Program-made: the position numbers and the translations under genes
Part shown: positions 22,520 to 33,700 of the stretch, piece after piece
Numbering within the stretch: position 1 is the stretch's first letter
Layout: every line of letters starts with the position of its first letter
Notes under the pieces: generated by a model
What the model was told of the DNA's origin: nothing
Database searches by the model: none
What the model saw: only the letters and a program-made list of their open reading frames with translations
From: Amia ocellicauda
Lineage: Eukaryota; Chordata; Actinopteri; Amiiformes; Amiidae
Direction of reading: 5' to 3'
DNA length: 64,000 nucleotides
Assembly (NCBI RefSeq): GCF_036373705.1
Contig: NW_027102661.1
Location: 124,001 to 188,000 of the forward strand

Positions 22520-22829
22520 TGACACCGCCACGTCTTGCTTCAAACGGTTACCGTTGAAGCCTGCTGGTAAAACGGGCTCAGGCATTTCAGGTCGGCTAGA
22601 CTGTGAGATGGCGTCTGAAGTGCCGCGAAAGGATGCCATTTTCACAGACCTGTTTGGCATTGCTAAAGGGCACATCAGGACACTTCGGAAACTCTTTCAA
22701 AGGCAGGACGCCCTGCGCTCTGACAGTGCCTGCACTTAGCCCAACAAGGTGATGCTGAATGGCTTGTTCAAACGGCTGGTGGTCTTCCGTCACCACCAGA
22801 CTATCAGAGCTATACTGCGCCTTCAACTA

Positions 22830-22835
22830 CATAAG
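22830..22835. repeat. Target-site duplication CATAAG (left of copy B)
   Basis: It pairs with the CATAAG at 38512-38517 and brackets copy B exactly. Confidence 0.93.
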
Positions 22836-23020
22836 AGTAGATAGTAGGGTTTTTTGGGCGCAGCCTATTTTGTTATGACGTATGCCCTAAGCTTATTAAT
22901 ATTCCTACGTCATAATTGGGGGGCGTGATTTTAGGTAGAGTTATTTCCTTAATTATTCCTACGTCATATCCGTCAGAAAGTGTACACCCATAAAACCCTG
23001 AACATCAAGGCCACCCATAA
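22836..23020. repeat. Left terminal inverted repeat (copy B)
   Basis: 185 bp starting AGTAGATAGTAGGG. It contains three CRE/ATF-like sites at 22876-22882 (TGACGTA), 22906-22912 and 22960-22966 (TACGTCA). It pairs with 38327-38511. Confidence 0.95.
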
Positions 23021-23138
23021 ATACCCCCACCCCTCTGAAGGCAACGCCCCGAAACTCTCCTCTCTATTTAAGAACCCGCGCTGCTTTTAGGCAATACCTC
23101 TTTAATTCTCAGCATCAGAAACATCCCGCTTCTTCAAC
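23021..23138 (+). promoter_or_regulatory. Leader and promoter of the first gene (copy B)
   Basis: A TATTTAA box at 23065-23071 lies about 70 bases before the ATG at 23139. Together with the three CRE/ATF-like sites in the adjacent terminal repeat, this looks like an early promoter. The call rests on motifs and spacing only. Confidence 0.45.
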
Positions 23139-23849
23139 ATGTCCAGCGACATCAACATGAAACCCCGCAAGAAACAATCCCGGGCAAGGGTTCCTGTACT
23201 CACCAATTTGAAGATTGAATGCTCCTGGGTGTTGTTCTGGGGGGCTCGACGGGGTTACCGCTTTAAAAGGGATCCCAGCTATGTTGGAGTGGAGCTTTTT
23301 GCTTTGGGAGAGAAGGAGGGTAAGTTGGAACCTTTTGAGACGGTAATTGAATACTCTTATGAGGACTGGTTGAAGGTGATGGCCTGGAGAGATCTGGGGC
23401 TTGTGGATAAGACTCTAGAAGGCTTGCAAGAGGGTCCAAGAGAATGCGAAATGGAGTCTCCGACTCAGGGTTTTGAAAGGTGTGAATGGGAAAGCTTGCA
23501 GAACTACGGTAGAGTGGTGAAGAGTCTATCTCTAACTACAGATCGTAAGGTTTTGTTTAGCAGTACCCTGATTACAAACCCTATTGAAGGGGGTGTGGAG
23601 GATCCAGAAAAACAGGTTACTGAAATTATGTTTGACGCCGTGGACTGGCCGTTCTTGAAAGAGGTCATAAACTGTATAAATGATGGTTTTGACATCTTGA
23701 CCAAATGTTCGCAACTGGATTTGGTTAGAAGGAGAATATGCTGGATTATGGATTATATATCCCCCTTGAATGACGACGACGATGATAAAACAGACGACGT
23801 GTGGGGTTTTGGAGGGGGGTCTGACGGCTCAGGGGCTACTCTCTTCTAA
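23139..23849 (+). CDS. 236-aa protein of unknown function (copy B)
   Basis: This is the first gene from the left end and the only full-length open copy. The N-terminus is basic with a K-P-R-K-K-Q-S-R-A-R-like nuclear-signal pattern (residues ~7-18). The middle is rich in Glu, Trp and aromatics. A run of Asp lies near residues 213-217, before a Gly/Ser tail. I do not recognise the family. Position, own promoter and nuclear-signal-like start suggest an early regulatory protein; this is inference. Copies A, C and D carry only parts. Confidence 0.6.
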   Translation: MSSDINMKPRKKQSRARVPVLTNLKIECSWVLFWGARRGYRFKRDPSYVGVELFALGEKEGKLEPFETVIEYSYEDWLKVMAWRDLGLVDKTLEGLQEGPRECEMESPTQGFERCEWESLQNYGRVVKSLSLTTDRKVLFSSTLITNPIEGGVEDPEKQVTEIMFDAVDWPFLKEVINCINDGFDILTKCSQLDLVRRRICWIMDYISPLNDDDDDKTDDVWGFGGGSDGSGATLF

Positions 23850-23927
23850 GAGGGCGGTGTGTCGTGACGTAGTGAAGAGATAGGATAAAAGGCGCAACAA
23901 TTCAATCATGGTTGAAAATTAAAGAGA
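23850..23927 (+). promoter_or_regulatory. Promoter of the 282-aa gene (copy B)
   Basis: GGGCGG, TGACGTA (23865-23871) and a GATAAAAGG TATA-like box lie in order before the ATG at 23928, as in copy A. Confidence 0.5.
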
Positions 23928-24446
23928 ATGTCTTACCTGAAAGCTGCGGACGTCGACAGGCTCTACAGGCCTCTTCAAACCCGGGATCACCCCTGGTTCT
24001 ATTCCCCAGATTTTGTATACACTCTGGAACCCTTTGACTGCGGTTACTCTCCAAGACCTCAGACCCTGGACTGCTTCTGCAACTGGTTCTGTCATCAACA
24101 CTCTGCAGCTAACCTGAGAGCGCTATTACACCATGTGCTTGACAGAAAAGTAGCCAACGCGAGCCTTTTCTCTACAGATTTAACCATCGATGAGGATCAA
24201 CTTTCAAACCTGGAAAAGTTAATGGCTGCTGTAACAAAGACCGGGGGGTACGAACACTGGGATGAAGCGCTCAAGGGGGCCAAGAATGATATTAGGCCAT
24301 TTCATCAACATCTGTATGACCTTTTACTGAGCATGTTTAATACACCTCTGTTTACTTTTAAAATAGGTCATATTGTTGTTTTATTTACATATGTAACTGA
24401 GGTGTGTGCCTACAAGATAAAGAAACAGGTATATTTGTTGATATAG
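23928..24446 (+). pseudogene. Remnant of the 282-aa and 130-aa gene region (copy B)
   Basis: The start of the 282-aa gene and most of the 130-aa gene are present, while most of the former is missing. An open frame happens to cross the region, but it is a product of decay and should not be read as a new gene. Confidence 0.65.
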
Positions 24447-24618
24447 ATCAAGTAACCAATCATCTGATTTCTTTTTGTCTGGACCGTAGAAAAAATTGTT
24501 GTGTATGTTATACTTTTCTCAAATGTCTAAAAAGGGGTATCTGCTCTCCTGAAGTTGAATAAAAAACCTTGTATAAAAACTTTGCGCATAGTGTGGGTCT
24601 GTGTGGTTATTTGACAGA
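24447..24618 (+). promoter_or_regulatory. poly(A) signal and integrase promoter (copy B)
   Basis: GAATAAAAAACC is followed by TATAAAA just ahead of the integrase ATG at 24619. The arrangement is the same as in copy A. Confidence 0.5.
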
Positions 24619-25671
24619 ATGACTCGGCAAGCTCCCCAAATGCAGGAACTATACTACAACCCAGCCAAGATTGGGGGTTTGGCGGGTAAGAAGGGTTTTC
24701 AAAGAGGACTCGCTGAGGCCGGAGTGAAGGTTAATGATGTGGTTGTTTCAGAATGGTTACGGGAACAAGACGCCTATACCTTACATAAACCTCTCAGGAT
24801 TAACTTTAAAAGAAACCGCGTATATGCAACTGACATAGACTCACAATGGCAAATGGATCTAGTCGATATGTCAAATTTATCAAAACATAACAATGGTCAC
24901 AAATTGATGTTGATGTGTATCGATGTGTTATCAAAATATGCCTGGGCTCGCATTCTACATAATACAACAGGTCGGGCGGTGACAAGGGCCTTTGAGGATA
25001 TATTGTCCCAGGGTCGATGTCCTAAAAAACTGCAGACTGATAAAGGAAAAGAGTTTCTCAACAGAGAATTTCAGAATCTACTGAAGAGACACAAAATACA
25101 TCATTTCACCACCGGTAATGAGCTTAAGGCATCGGTAGTGGAGAGGTTTAACCGCACCATAAAGACCAAAATGTGGAGATATTTTACAGCGGTCAACACG
25201 TTCAAGTATTTTGATAAAGTTCAGGATTTTATCGATACTTACAACCAAGGGTATCACACCAGTATTAAAATGAAGCCTATAGATGTGGATCAAAGTAATT
25301 CTTTTAAGGTCTATAAAAAATTATACGGACCATTTATTAAGAAGGGAAAAACTACTTATAAGTTCAACATCTGTGATGTGGTTCGCGTTTCAAAGCTAAG
25401 GAGTACTTTTACAGTTACCAAACAGTTGGCTAGAGACCCCCCCGTGTACCGGTTAAAAGACTATGACGGGGAGAATATAGAAGGAACGTTTTACGAAGCC
25501 GAGTTACAAAAAATTATTGTGGGTAAAGACAGTGTATACAGAGTTGAAAAGATATTAGCTGAAAAAACCCAGAACCGGAAAAAATATGTGTTGATGAAAT
25601 GGCTTGGATGGCCTGAAAAGTTCAATAGTTGGGTCCCGGAACAACAGGTTTGCGATATTCAATCCTCATAA
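24619..25671 (+). pseudogene. Polinton integrase with chromodomain (copy B)
   Basis: One frame covers the region, with the DDE core and chromodomain both present. It is shorter than copy D in the linker between them. It belongs to a broken element. Confidence 0.85.
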
Positions 25672-25717
25672 CAACATGCCCGCGGGTGTGTTGGGGGCAT
25701 TACTTTCGATACTCAAG

Positions 25718-26439
25718 ATCGAATCAGGAGGCTTCTACGTGACTCTACCCAGTAACGCCTCTCTCGATATATACCCTAAAAATGAAATATTTGGAATTTG
25801 GAAAATCTATAGATCTAAGGGGGTCGTGGGAAGTGGGGTTGGCGGAAATACAGTATCCTTACACTTGGGCTGTTTTACAAGATAAGGATGCCACTTTCGC
25901 CATTTTTGATGATGTTAAAAAGAGTCAATGGACATTCACGATACAAGGAGGTTATTATGACAATGTGGATAAAATATTAGATGAGATGCATAAACAGTTC
26001 TCAGAAGGCACCCCCAACATCAAGCTATATTACAACCCTATTAAAAACAGAGTGTACAAGGTGTCAAAACCAGGTATTAGCATTCAAACCAGCGGCCAAC
26101 TGGGGCGTATATTAGGGTTCTATTCTGACACAGAGAGCAGGTTCTCAGAAGTGGTGTGGCTGCTTTTACACTCTTTATGTGTATACGGATATCATAACCC
26201 ACCAGAGGGTCTGGGATAGTTATGTCCCCCTTTTGAGAAATGTACTTATTAAAGGTAAAAGCAATGACATGGTCACAATTACTTATGACAAACCACACTA
26301 CGTACCAGTCTCAATGACCCACTTTGACAACATCACGATCGAAGTAAAATCGGATCAGAATATCAACGTACCCTTCCGCTTCGGTAAAGTTAATGTCAAA
26401 CTACATTTTCGACCCCTGAAACAGTGTGTACATTATTAA
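25718..26439 (+). pseudogene. Probable minor capsid protein (copy B, broken)
   Basis: This is the counterpart of 7566-8294. It is broken. Confidence 0.55.
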
Positions 26440-26440
26440 A

Positions 26441-26928
26441 ATGGCTACCTCGAGGGGTTATGTAGATCCTAGCGCCTATGTGGATTATTACAAGATGCAA
26501 GATGGAACGGCTTGCCCGGTTTTGTAGGAGCCCCCACAATGTATGGCGCCGGTCTAGGAGGACTCTTTCGTGGTCTCTTTAGAATGGCCGTACCCCTGCT
26601 TAAGAGAGGCTTTGCTATAGCCAGACCCCACTTGAAATCAGCGGCTAAAAATATTGTTAGTGACGTGTTCACCAATGTTATGAACCGGGCAGCTAGCCAT
26701 GAGCATCAGGAGGGTTCGGGTCTCATGGTAATGGCGAGGAGGGGGGGTAAAAGAAGAAACAGCATGTGTCCACCAGGGCGACGAAGATCCGTGGCTAACA
26801 AAAAACGAAGAATCTCTCATTCTCCAACATATCGTGGAAACACTCGGAGAAGGAAGCAGCACAAGAAAAAACCTGCAAAAAGAAAGTCTCAAAGAAAGAA
26901 AAATAGAGCCTCAGGATACATCTTTTAA
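26441..26928 (+). pseudogene. Small basic pVI/core-like virion protein (copy B)
   Basis: This is the counterpart of the gene described for copy D. Most of it is open. Confidence 0.65.
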
Positions 26929-26930
26929 AC

Positions 26931-28238
26931 ATGTCTTTTTTCCACAGTCTATCGGAAGTATGCGTCAAATCAGAACTGGATCTGTTTACAGTTCCATACA
27001 CTCAAACGAGTATAGATAAGATCATATATGTAGAGATTCCCCCTCTATCTGCAATTTCAAACACGGCCCCTCTGGAGTTTTTTATAGCTGGCAATGGCGA
27101 GGATTATACTGATTTGAATAACACATTTATTTTAATGAACTGTAAAGTGACTGATTAGGATGGCGATGCAATCGAGAAGACGGCCATCGCTGGGGTCATC
27201 AATTACCCGGTGGCCACCATGTTTTCACAGGTGGATGTGACCCTAAGAGATCGGCTCATTAGTCAAAGCAGCAATACTTACCCCTATAGAGCCATGATGG
27301 AGTGTAAACTTAATTATAGTGAGGAGACCCTAAGCAAACAGTTCAGCCCCGGCCTTTTCTTCAAAGACATCTCGGAAGCTATGGACGACAAGGATCCAGA
27401 GGGACTCAATAAGGGTTTGCAAAAAAGAACTGCCTCTTCAACAGAAGGGAGGACCTTTGAGCTAATGGGGCATATCCATGCAGACATATTTTTCCAAGAA
27501 AAACTCATGCTCAACGGGGTAGACATAAAAATTAAAATGATCCGTAGTAAAAGTGCTTTTTGTCTGATGACCCCTGATACGGAAAAATATAAACTGACCA
27601 TATTATCGGCCTCGCTGTTTGTGAAAAAAGTGTCCGTCTCCCCGGCGGTTAAACTAGGACACGCGCAGGCGTTAATGACGGCAAACGCCGAGTACCCGAT
27701 CGAAAGAGTCTATATGAAAGTCCACAGTATCCCCGCAGGGACACGGGTGATGAACCAGGAAAATCTGTTTCTAGGACAGCTCCCAAAACAGGTTATTATA
27801 GGTCTTGTGGATAATGATGCATTTACCGGGGTTTACAACAAGAACCCCTTTAACTTTAAACATTATAACGTGGAATTTATAGTATTGTACGTCGATGGTG
27901 TGCAGGTTCCATCCAGACCTTTTCAACCTGACTTTGAAAACGGCAATGCGGTTCGTGAATATTACAGTCTAGTACTGGCTAAGGGTCGCCATCTCAAGGA
28001 TCAAACTCTGCTGATCGATCGCCGGGAATACTGCAGCGGTTACACCCTGTACGGTTTCAACCTGGCCCCTGACGAAGAGTGTGGACAACATTTTTCACTG
28101 ATGAAGACGGGCAATATGCGTTTGGAGATGCGTTTCAAGCAGCCTCTACCACGCACTGTAAATATGGTCGTGTATGCTGTGTTTGACAACATTATTGAGG
28201 TGCATCAGAGGAGAAACGTTCTGTATGATTATTATTAA
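26931..28238 (+). pseudogene. Polinton major capsid protein (copy B, broken)
   Basis: The region encodes the double-jelly-roll capsid family. Recognisable landmarks are P-L-E-F-F-I-A-G near the N-terminal part, S-Q-V-D-V-T-L in the first third, and the C-terminal Y-A-V-F-D-N-I-I-E-V followed by a Tyr-rich end. The capsid ATG lies two bases after the stop of the small basic gene. It is broken. Confidence 0.82.
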
Positions 28239-28239
28239 A

Positions 28240-28797
28240 ATGAACACCAGAGAGCTCAACCACATCATGAATGCCCTGGCCGGCTCACGGAAACTGTTTC
28301 AAGGAGTCTACGCCTGCGATCAGCTGCCTAAATTTAAGATCAAGAATTTACCTGCAATGTACATAATCAACACACACCCTAAAAATATGCCCGGAGAACA
28401 TTGGCTGGTTATTTATCTAAGGGAGGACCAACGTGGTGAATTTTTTGATTCCTATGGAAACCCCCCAGATTTCAGACCTTTCCCTCGGAAGATCAATAAC
28501 TTTCTGCTCAACAACTGTCAAGAAACCATTTACAGCTGTCGTCAAGTACAAAGTCTTCAGACCTTCACTTGTGGTCAACACTGTGTGTTTTTCTTATATA
28601 ATAGATCTAAAGGAAGGTCATACCCCGATATTATGGCCTTGTACAGTGAGGATTTAGGCCAAAATGATAAAAAAGTGGCAGAGTTTGTCAGGACACTGTG
28701 GACCCCCCCTTATAACACAATGACTTACGACCCTAGCCAGACATGTATACAGATGGGGTGTTCTTGTGAGGATTTTAATAGATGTCATGCGTGTTAA
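28240..28797 (+). CDS. Adenain-type cysteine protease (copy B)
   Basis: The frame is open, 185 aa, with the same His54/Asp70/Gln104/Cys111 set as copy A and a few substitutions elsewhere. Confidence 0.87.
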   Translation: MNTRELNHIMNALAGSRKLFQGVYACDQLPKFKIKNLPAMYIINTHPKNMPGEHWLVIYLREDQRGEFFDSYGNPPDFRPFPRKINNFLLNNCQETIYSCRQVQSLQTFTCGQHCVFFLYNRSKGRSYPDIMALYSEDLGQNDKKVAEFVRTLWTPPYNTMTYDPSQTCIQMGCSCEDFNRCHAC

Positions 28798-28976
28798 GGT
28801 GAAAAAATAATGAAAACAGCCTTTTAATCATTAGTTTTGTTTTTATTCAACACAATTCTTATACAAAGCAGGGGTTATGTTATAAATAAATGTACAACAT
28901 TTGAAAATAAAAAAAATAAAATAAAAAATTGTTTGTCGGGTCATTATTTACAGGGGAGACAAATAAAAACATGAGA
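28798..28976. terminator. Convergent poly(A) region (copy B)
   Basis: AT-rich, with AATAAA-type signals on both strands between the converging gene sets. No gene seen. Confidence 0.5.
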
Positions 28977-29720
28977 TTAATAAGCTTCCCAACGATGGAT
29001 AGATCCTGAGGATGGTCGCTCAGCACGGTCAGAGTAATGAGATATCGGAGTCAGATCAGGCTCCACCTCTTTACACAGACGGATTTTTTGTCGCGTTTCC
29101 TGGTTAGGAACTGTGGATTGGGGCATGTTCAGACAGGCCATCGCCTGTAGGAAAGCATTCCAGCCTACAGGTCGGCGACTATCGGGTACCTTATTAGTGC
29201 TAGTGACACTCTTCAACAAATCAAACATGTGTGAACCTTTGATCAGTTGTCCTTTAAAAACAAATTCACCCTGTTCATTCCAAGCCGTTACCCACGGTTT
29301 CTGAACCATTTTGTGCAGGATATATTCTGCATGTCTTTTGCTTCTGGCCGGCATGTTTCTCAAAACATCCGTTACAACATCTCCCTCTGAACTCTCTACA
29401 GGTTCGGTCACCGCAACATCTTTATCAACCGTTCCCCCCGCATCAGCCCCAGAACCATTTTCTTGAGAGGCCATGGTTAAAGTTAAAATGTTTTGATCTT
29501 TTTCACCCTGTCTAACCAGACGGAGGTAGCGCTGTAACGTGTTGGTATACAACTGGGCTTTGGAATACTGATTTAAATCGGCCCTGGCCTGTATAGCTTT
29601 CATTTCAGAGTCCAGGTTGTTTTCGGCCGTTTGTCTAATGGGCTCTGGCCCGACAACATTTTTTCTCAGTTTCTCAAGCTGCTCCTGAGGGATCAAAAAA
29701 ATTTTCTGAGCATATTCCAT
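28977..29720 (-). CDS. 247-aa Polinton protein of unknown role (copy B)
   Basis: Open frame of the same length as in copy A, differing at only a few residues. Confidence 0.65.
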   Translation of the reverse strand: MEYAQKIFLIPQEQLEKLRKNVVGPEPIRQTAENNLDSEMKAIQARADLNQYSKAQLYTNTLQRYLRLVRQGEKDQNILTLTMASQENGSGADAGGTVDKDVAVTEPVESSEGDVVTDVLRNMPARSKRHAEYILHKMVQKPWVTAWNEQGEFVFKGQLIKGSHMFDLLKSVTSTNKVPDSRRPVGWNAFLQAMACLNMPQSTVPNQETRQKIRLCKEVEPDLTPISHYSDRAERPSSGSIHRWEAY

Positions 29721-29722
29721 TA

Positions 29723-30058
29723 TTAACCCACTCTGGAAGCTAGAAGACTGGTTAGGAAAGGCACGGCTATGCTCAACAGCGGTCCTATAAAACCCCCGGT
29801 TTGATTAATCTTCTTTCTTTTTCTTTTAATAGAATACTTCTTATTAGCGATGATCTTGATAACCGCTTTTTGTTTTTTGAGTTTAGAATGTTGAGAAGGG
29901 GTTAGGGGTATATTACCGCGTAAGATGTTAAAAGCTATTTCACACAGGGTCTCGATCAAATCCGAGGGGGCCCCTGCCAGCACAGCTTTCCTATGGCGCG
30001 GGCTCCCCTCAAATAACATTTGCAAAAGCGGCAGATTTCTTTTAATCCGAACAGACAT
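29723..30058 (-). CDS. 111-aa basic protein with hydrophobic C-terminus (copy B)
   Basis: Identical in protein sequence to copy A. Confidence 0.7.
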   Translation of the reverse strand: MSVRIKRNLPLLQMLFEGSPRHRKAVLAGAPSDLIETLCEIAFNILRGNIPLTPSQHSKLKKQKAVIKIIANKKYSIKRKRKKINQTGGFIGPLLSIAVPFLTSLLASRVG

Positions 30059-30064
30059 TCTTAT

Positions 30065-30736
30065 TTATTTCCTTTTCTTTAGCACATACACTGCCGGCCA
30101 ATCGGGCGGGCACAAACCTGTTCTGAGGCGAAAGTCTTCTGGGGTTTGTGCTTTTAAGTCCGCAATCAAGTACCCGTAGGGTTTTTTGGTGGCATCCTCA
30201 AATGCCTCCAAAAAGAACTTGGTCTGGTTAGGGTACATTTGACGAGCCAAGACGGTGACCTGTAGTTTATCTCTGGGGTATTTAAAAAGAATTATATAAT
30301 TGGCATTTAAATTAATAGTGCGGCTTTTTTTACCTTGAAAAAATAGATTTTGAACTAAATAAATAATACTTAAATTCCTATGATGAGTGTACTTTGTGAA
30401 AGCTTTTTCCACTTCACTGTTGTCACCGGCCTGCTCCATCAGGTCATCAAGGATCACTAGATTAGTTTGACCGGGCGGGAACAAGTCATCGTCACACAAC
30501 GAGGCGGGGAGACCTTGCACAAATTTCAGATTATTTTTTTTCGAAGCCAAATCATCGTAGAGAGGTTGCCAGCAAGAGTAACGCCACACTATGTTGTCAA
30601 GAGCTTGGGACACGGTTGCGTCCACATCTTCTATGATGTTCTTTATAAGATAGCTCTTCCCCGAATTGGAGGGACCGGCTATAATACAGGAGAAAGGGTG
30701 TTGAAGTCTGTTATCAAAACCACCGCTAATATCCAT
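30065..30736 (-). CDS. A32-type DNA-packaging ATPase (copy B)
   Basis: Open 223-aa frame with Walker A and B intact. About four residues differ from copy A. Confidence 0.88.
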   Translation of the reverse strand: MDISGGFDNRLQHPFSCIIAGPSNSGKSYLIKNIIEDVDATVSQALDNIVWRYSCWQPLYDDLASKKNNLKFVQGLPASLCDDDLFPPGQTNLVILDDLMEQAGDNSEVEKAFTKYTHHRNLSIIYLVQNLFFQGKKSRTINLNANYIILFKYPRDKLQVTVLARQMYPNQTKFFLEAFEDATKKPYGYLIADLKAQTPEDFRLRTGLCPPDWPAVYVLKKRK

Positions 30737-33700
30737 AAGGCAGAGTGGTATAATCAGTCTTCAAGACTCTTTTATTGTACACCACCCTGAACCGTTTGTT
30801 TAGTGATCTATTTTCCAACGTGTACCCCTTTTTATTGCGATAGATCTGATTTCCGGCTGTAATAATCTCACGAGGAGGCGCGTCTTTCTCGGTTACAAAA
30901 CTTTCTACCAGGGTCGTCAGAGACTTGATGTTAATGAGCTTGTTGTTACAATGTTTCAGAGTGAAACCCTTAACTTTCATACAGGTCTTACCCGCAGCCG
31001 TTCTGTATGCGTAAGTCTTAGGACCCCCTGAAACAAACTCCACTATGTGGTCCTGAGGATCTAGTTCGCTCGTTAACTCCCCAAGGTAGTCCCCGAGGGG
31101 AGGGACCCAATCCCCTGGCCTGGTGACAAAGATTACAGAGTCAGTATCATGATAGAGCGTGCGTTCCTGCAACTGATCCATTAAGTTGTACAGTTCAAGC
31201 CGGGCGTAAGCCGTGGTAAAAACCGCTATGAAAACATTAACGTTCCCCTGTTTGGTGGGGAAATCTTTAGGGGCCCTCCACTGGACCTGTGCCACGTGGT
31301 CATTTAAGAATTGAAAGTGTGATACTGCATGTTGTTTGGAAAACATAAATTCTATAAACTGTTCAGGGGTTTTAATCAAGGTTGTGTTTAGACGGTAATT
31401 TCTTTCCCCAAACTTACCCCACAGACTGTTTAAAATCAGTTTGGACATTTGTCTCTTGGCGGGGTTTACAGTTATGTTCCCCGGCTCTAGACGGATCCCT
31501 TCCTTTTCAAAATATTGCTGAACGTATCGCTCTTTGGCCGCGGAGTCAACACACCATGAGGGATAGCCCGATGCCTCCTGTTTCCCTTTCAGATGGGTCA
31601 TAATGTAATCAGCAAAAAGAGAATCAGGTTTTTCAGAAAAATGCCAAACCTCATACACCTTACCGACTCTGTAACCTTTCTCCACCGCCTTGTCAAGCTC
31701 AATGCTACACCAGACACCCGTCAGCGCTCTCTCTTCATCACTGTGCAGACAAGAGGTAGTTTTATTTTCAGTTTCCACACACGTTCTACACAGAGGGAAC
31801 ATCAATTTTCCCGAACACCTGTAAGGCAACACGGGTAAGAACAGCTCGCGAGGAGGGTACATGGTGACTTTGATCAAACCAAAGTAATGTCCGATTTCGA
31901 GAAAGTCACGATAAACAATGGTTGGACGCCCCACCGGGTACATTTTGGTCTTGTTGACATAAGGGTACAGACTGGTGAAATCATAGTAATCTACTCTCTC
32001 ACCCTCCTTTACCTCATAATGTAAACAGAGGGCGTTGGTACGACCCCCAAATAACGCATCCCGGGGCTCTAGACGTTCAGGAAAGTCCAAGGTTTCCATA
32101 AACCGTTGTACCCCCGCATCCTGTTGCTTCAGGGTCGTCCACTCGTGTTCCCAAATCACCAGCACGTTCAAACCATAGGTGTTTTTTAAAGTTTCAATTC
32201 GTTCCTGGAAATCATAGTACATATCACCGCAGAGTTTTTGTGTTACGGGGTTAAAGGTGTTTGGGTCGAAGCACTGAGGACAGCCATGGTAAATACAACC
32301 AGCAAACTCATAAGCGGTACGCCGCCCGGACACGTTGCTAAAACCGTCTAAGTAGTAAGGCCCCATTTTGACTTCCCCTTGATTTAAAGCATGTCTGATG
32401 AAGATGTTATCCCGGGCACTCAGGTATTCCAGCCACTGTATGGAGACAGTCGAAAAGTTCTTTTGTCTAGCACGATAGTTGTCAGAAGTGGTGACCGCTA
32501 TAGTGTTTTTCTGCAAGAAATTGGACCGATACATTTTCATGCAGAGAGACGCTATGGTCACACTTTGCAAAGGGTCGAGACCCGATGTGTTGATAACCTC
32601 GGCGCAGAAACGCACACAGGCTTCTTTAAGGATCACCACATCATTTTTACAATAAGCGGCCATCTCTTCTCGGAAATCAAAAACACCTCCCTTAACCGTA
32701 TTGTACCATTTAAAGAATTCCTCCCTCTCATGAGACATCATAGTATCAACCCCATAATAAGAGGCGGGCGGGTAGGACCCTCGATAATTTTGAGTGTCCT
32801 TAGTATTAAAAAAATGGCAGAACCAACCTTTCTTCTGAGCCTCAAAACCCAGAGCCTTAGGCAAAGCGCTCAATTTCATGGGGAGGAAATTTAACGAGTC
32901 TATGTAACGTTAGTTGAAAGCTTCGTCGGTGAAACACATGATCTTGCTACCCTGAGCTATTATTTTTGGGGTCACCCCATTTTCCACCAGATACTTCATC
33001 AAAATGTAAGAATCATAACCCTTAGCATTGTGGGCAATAAATGTGTAATTGAGGTATTTTGGACCGCGATACCGCGTAATGATTTCCCTGACACAACTCT
33101 CACCGCTAGCTGACCACTCACGATCCAACATGTCAATACAGTGTATATAATTAGCAACGTGGACCCCGTTTTCTTGCCGGCATTCAAAAGCAAAAAAGAC
33201 ATACCGGTTGTGCGGCGGCTCCTTTTTAACCGGCTGAATAAAGCACTGGTGTTCGGACCCCGGGGTTAAATCAGCATTACAGATCCTGCATCTCGGCTCC
33301 AGACATTTGTGTGGTTTAACCTCATGAAAACGGTACTGGAGGCAACACTGCGGGCAATATTTAGTTTGATCACAATAACTCAGTTTTTTAACCCCCTCAG
33401 CAGCGGCCCTCTGTACCTTATGCTCGGAAAAACAGAACGCAGAGAGACAAATCCTTAAGCAATCTTTTCATCGGATGGTAGGGGCCAAACCCTTACAACA
33501 TTGGGGATTGAATCAGACGTTACAGTAACCGTCACAGCGGTGCTTAAGCTTATCATTGAAGGCCTTATAACAACAATGACAAACATACGAACAACCCAAA
33601 AAAGCCGTCAAACTCTTTATTCCAAAGTAATGACTATCACTTAGGAAGAGAAACAGTGTCTGTGTATGGGTTTCAGCATGTGTCTGAAATTTCACAAATA

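Larger units (their letters stand above)
20006..22829. repeat. tRNA-Val repeat array 2
   Basis: This host array between A and B holds four minus-strand tRNA-Val bodies alternating CAC, AAC, CAC, AAC. CAC-to-CAC and AAC-to-AAC spacing is about 1.6 kb, so the higher-order unit holds one of each. (AAC)n/(ATC)n microsatellites lie near 20625-20685, 21262-21345 and 22229-22283. One unoccupied CATAAG target site lies inside. No protein-coding gene is credible. Confidence 0.88.

Noticed and set aside
20006-22829. tRNA-derived SINEs
   Set aside because: The tRNA bodies are full-length, lie head-to-tail in regular tandem units, and lack dispersed insertion hallmarks such as individual target duplications and poly(A) tails.
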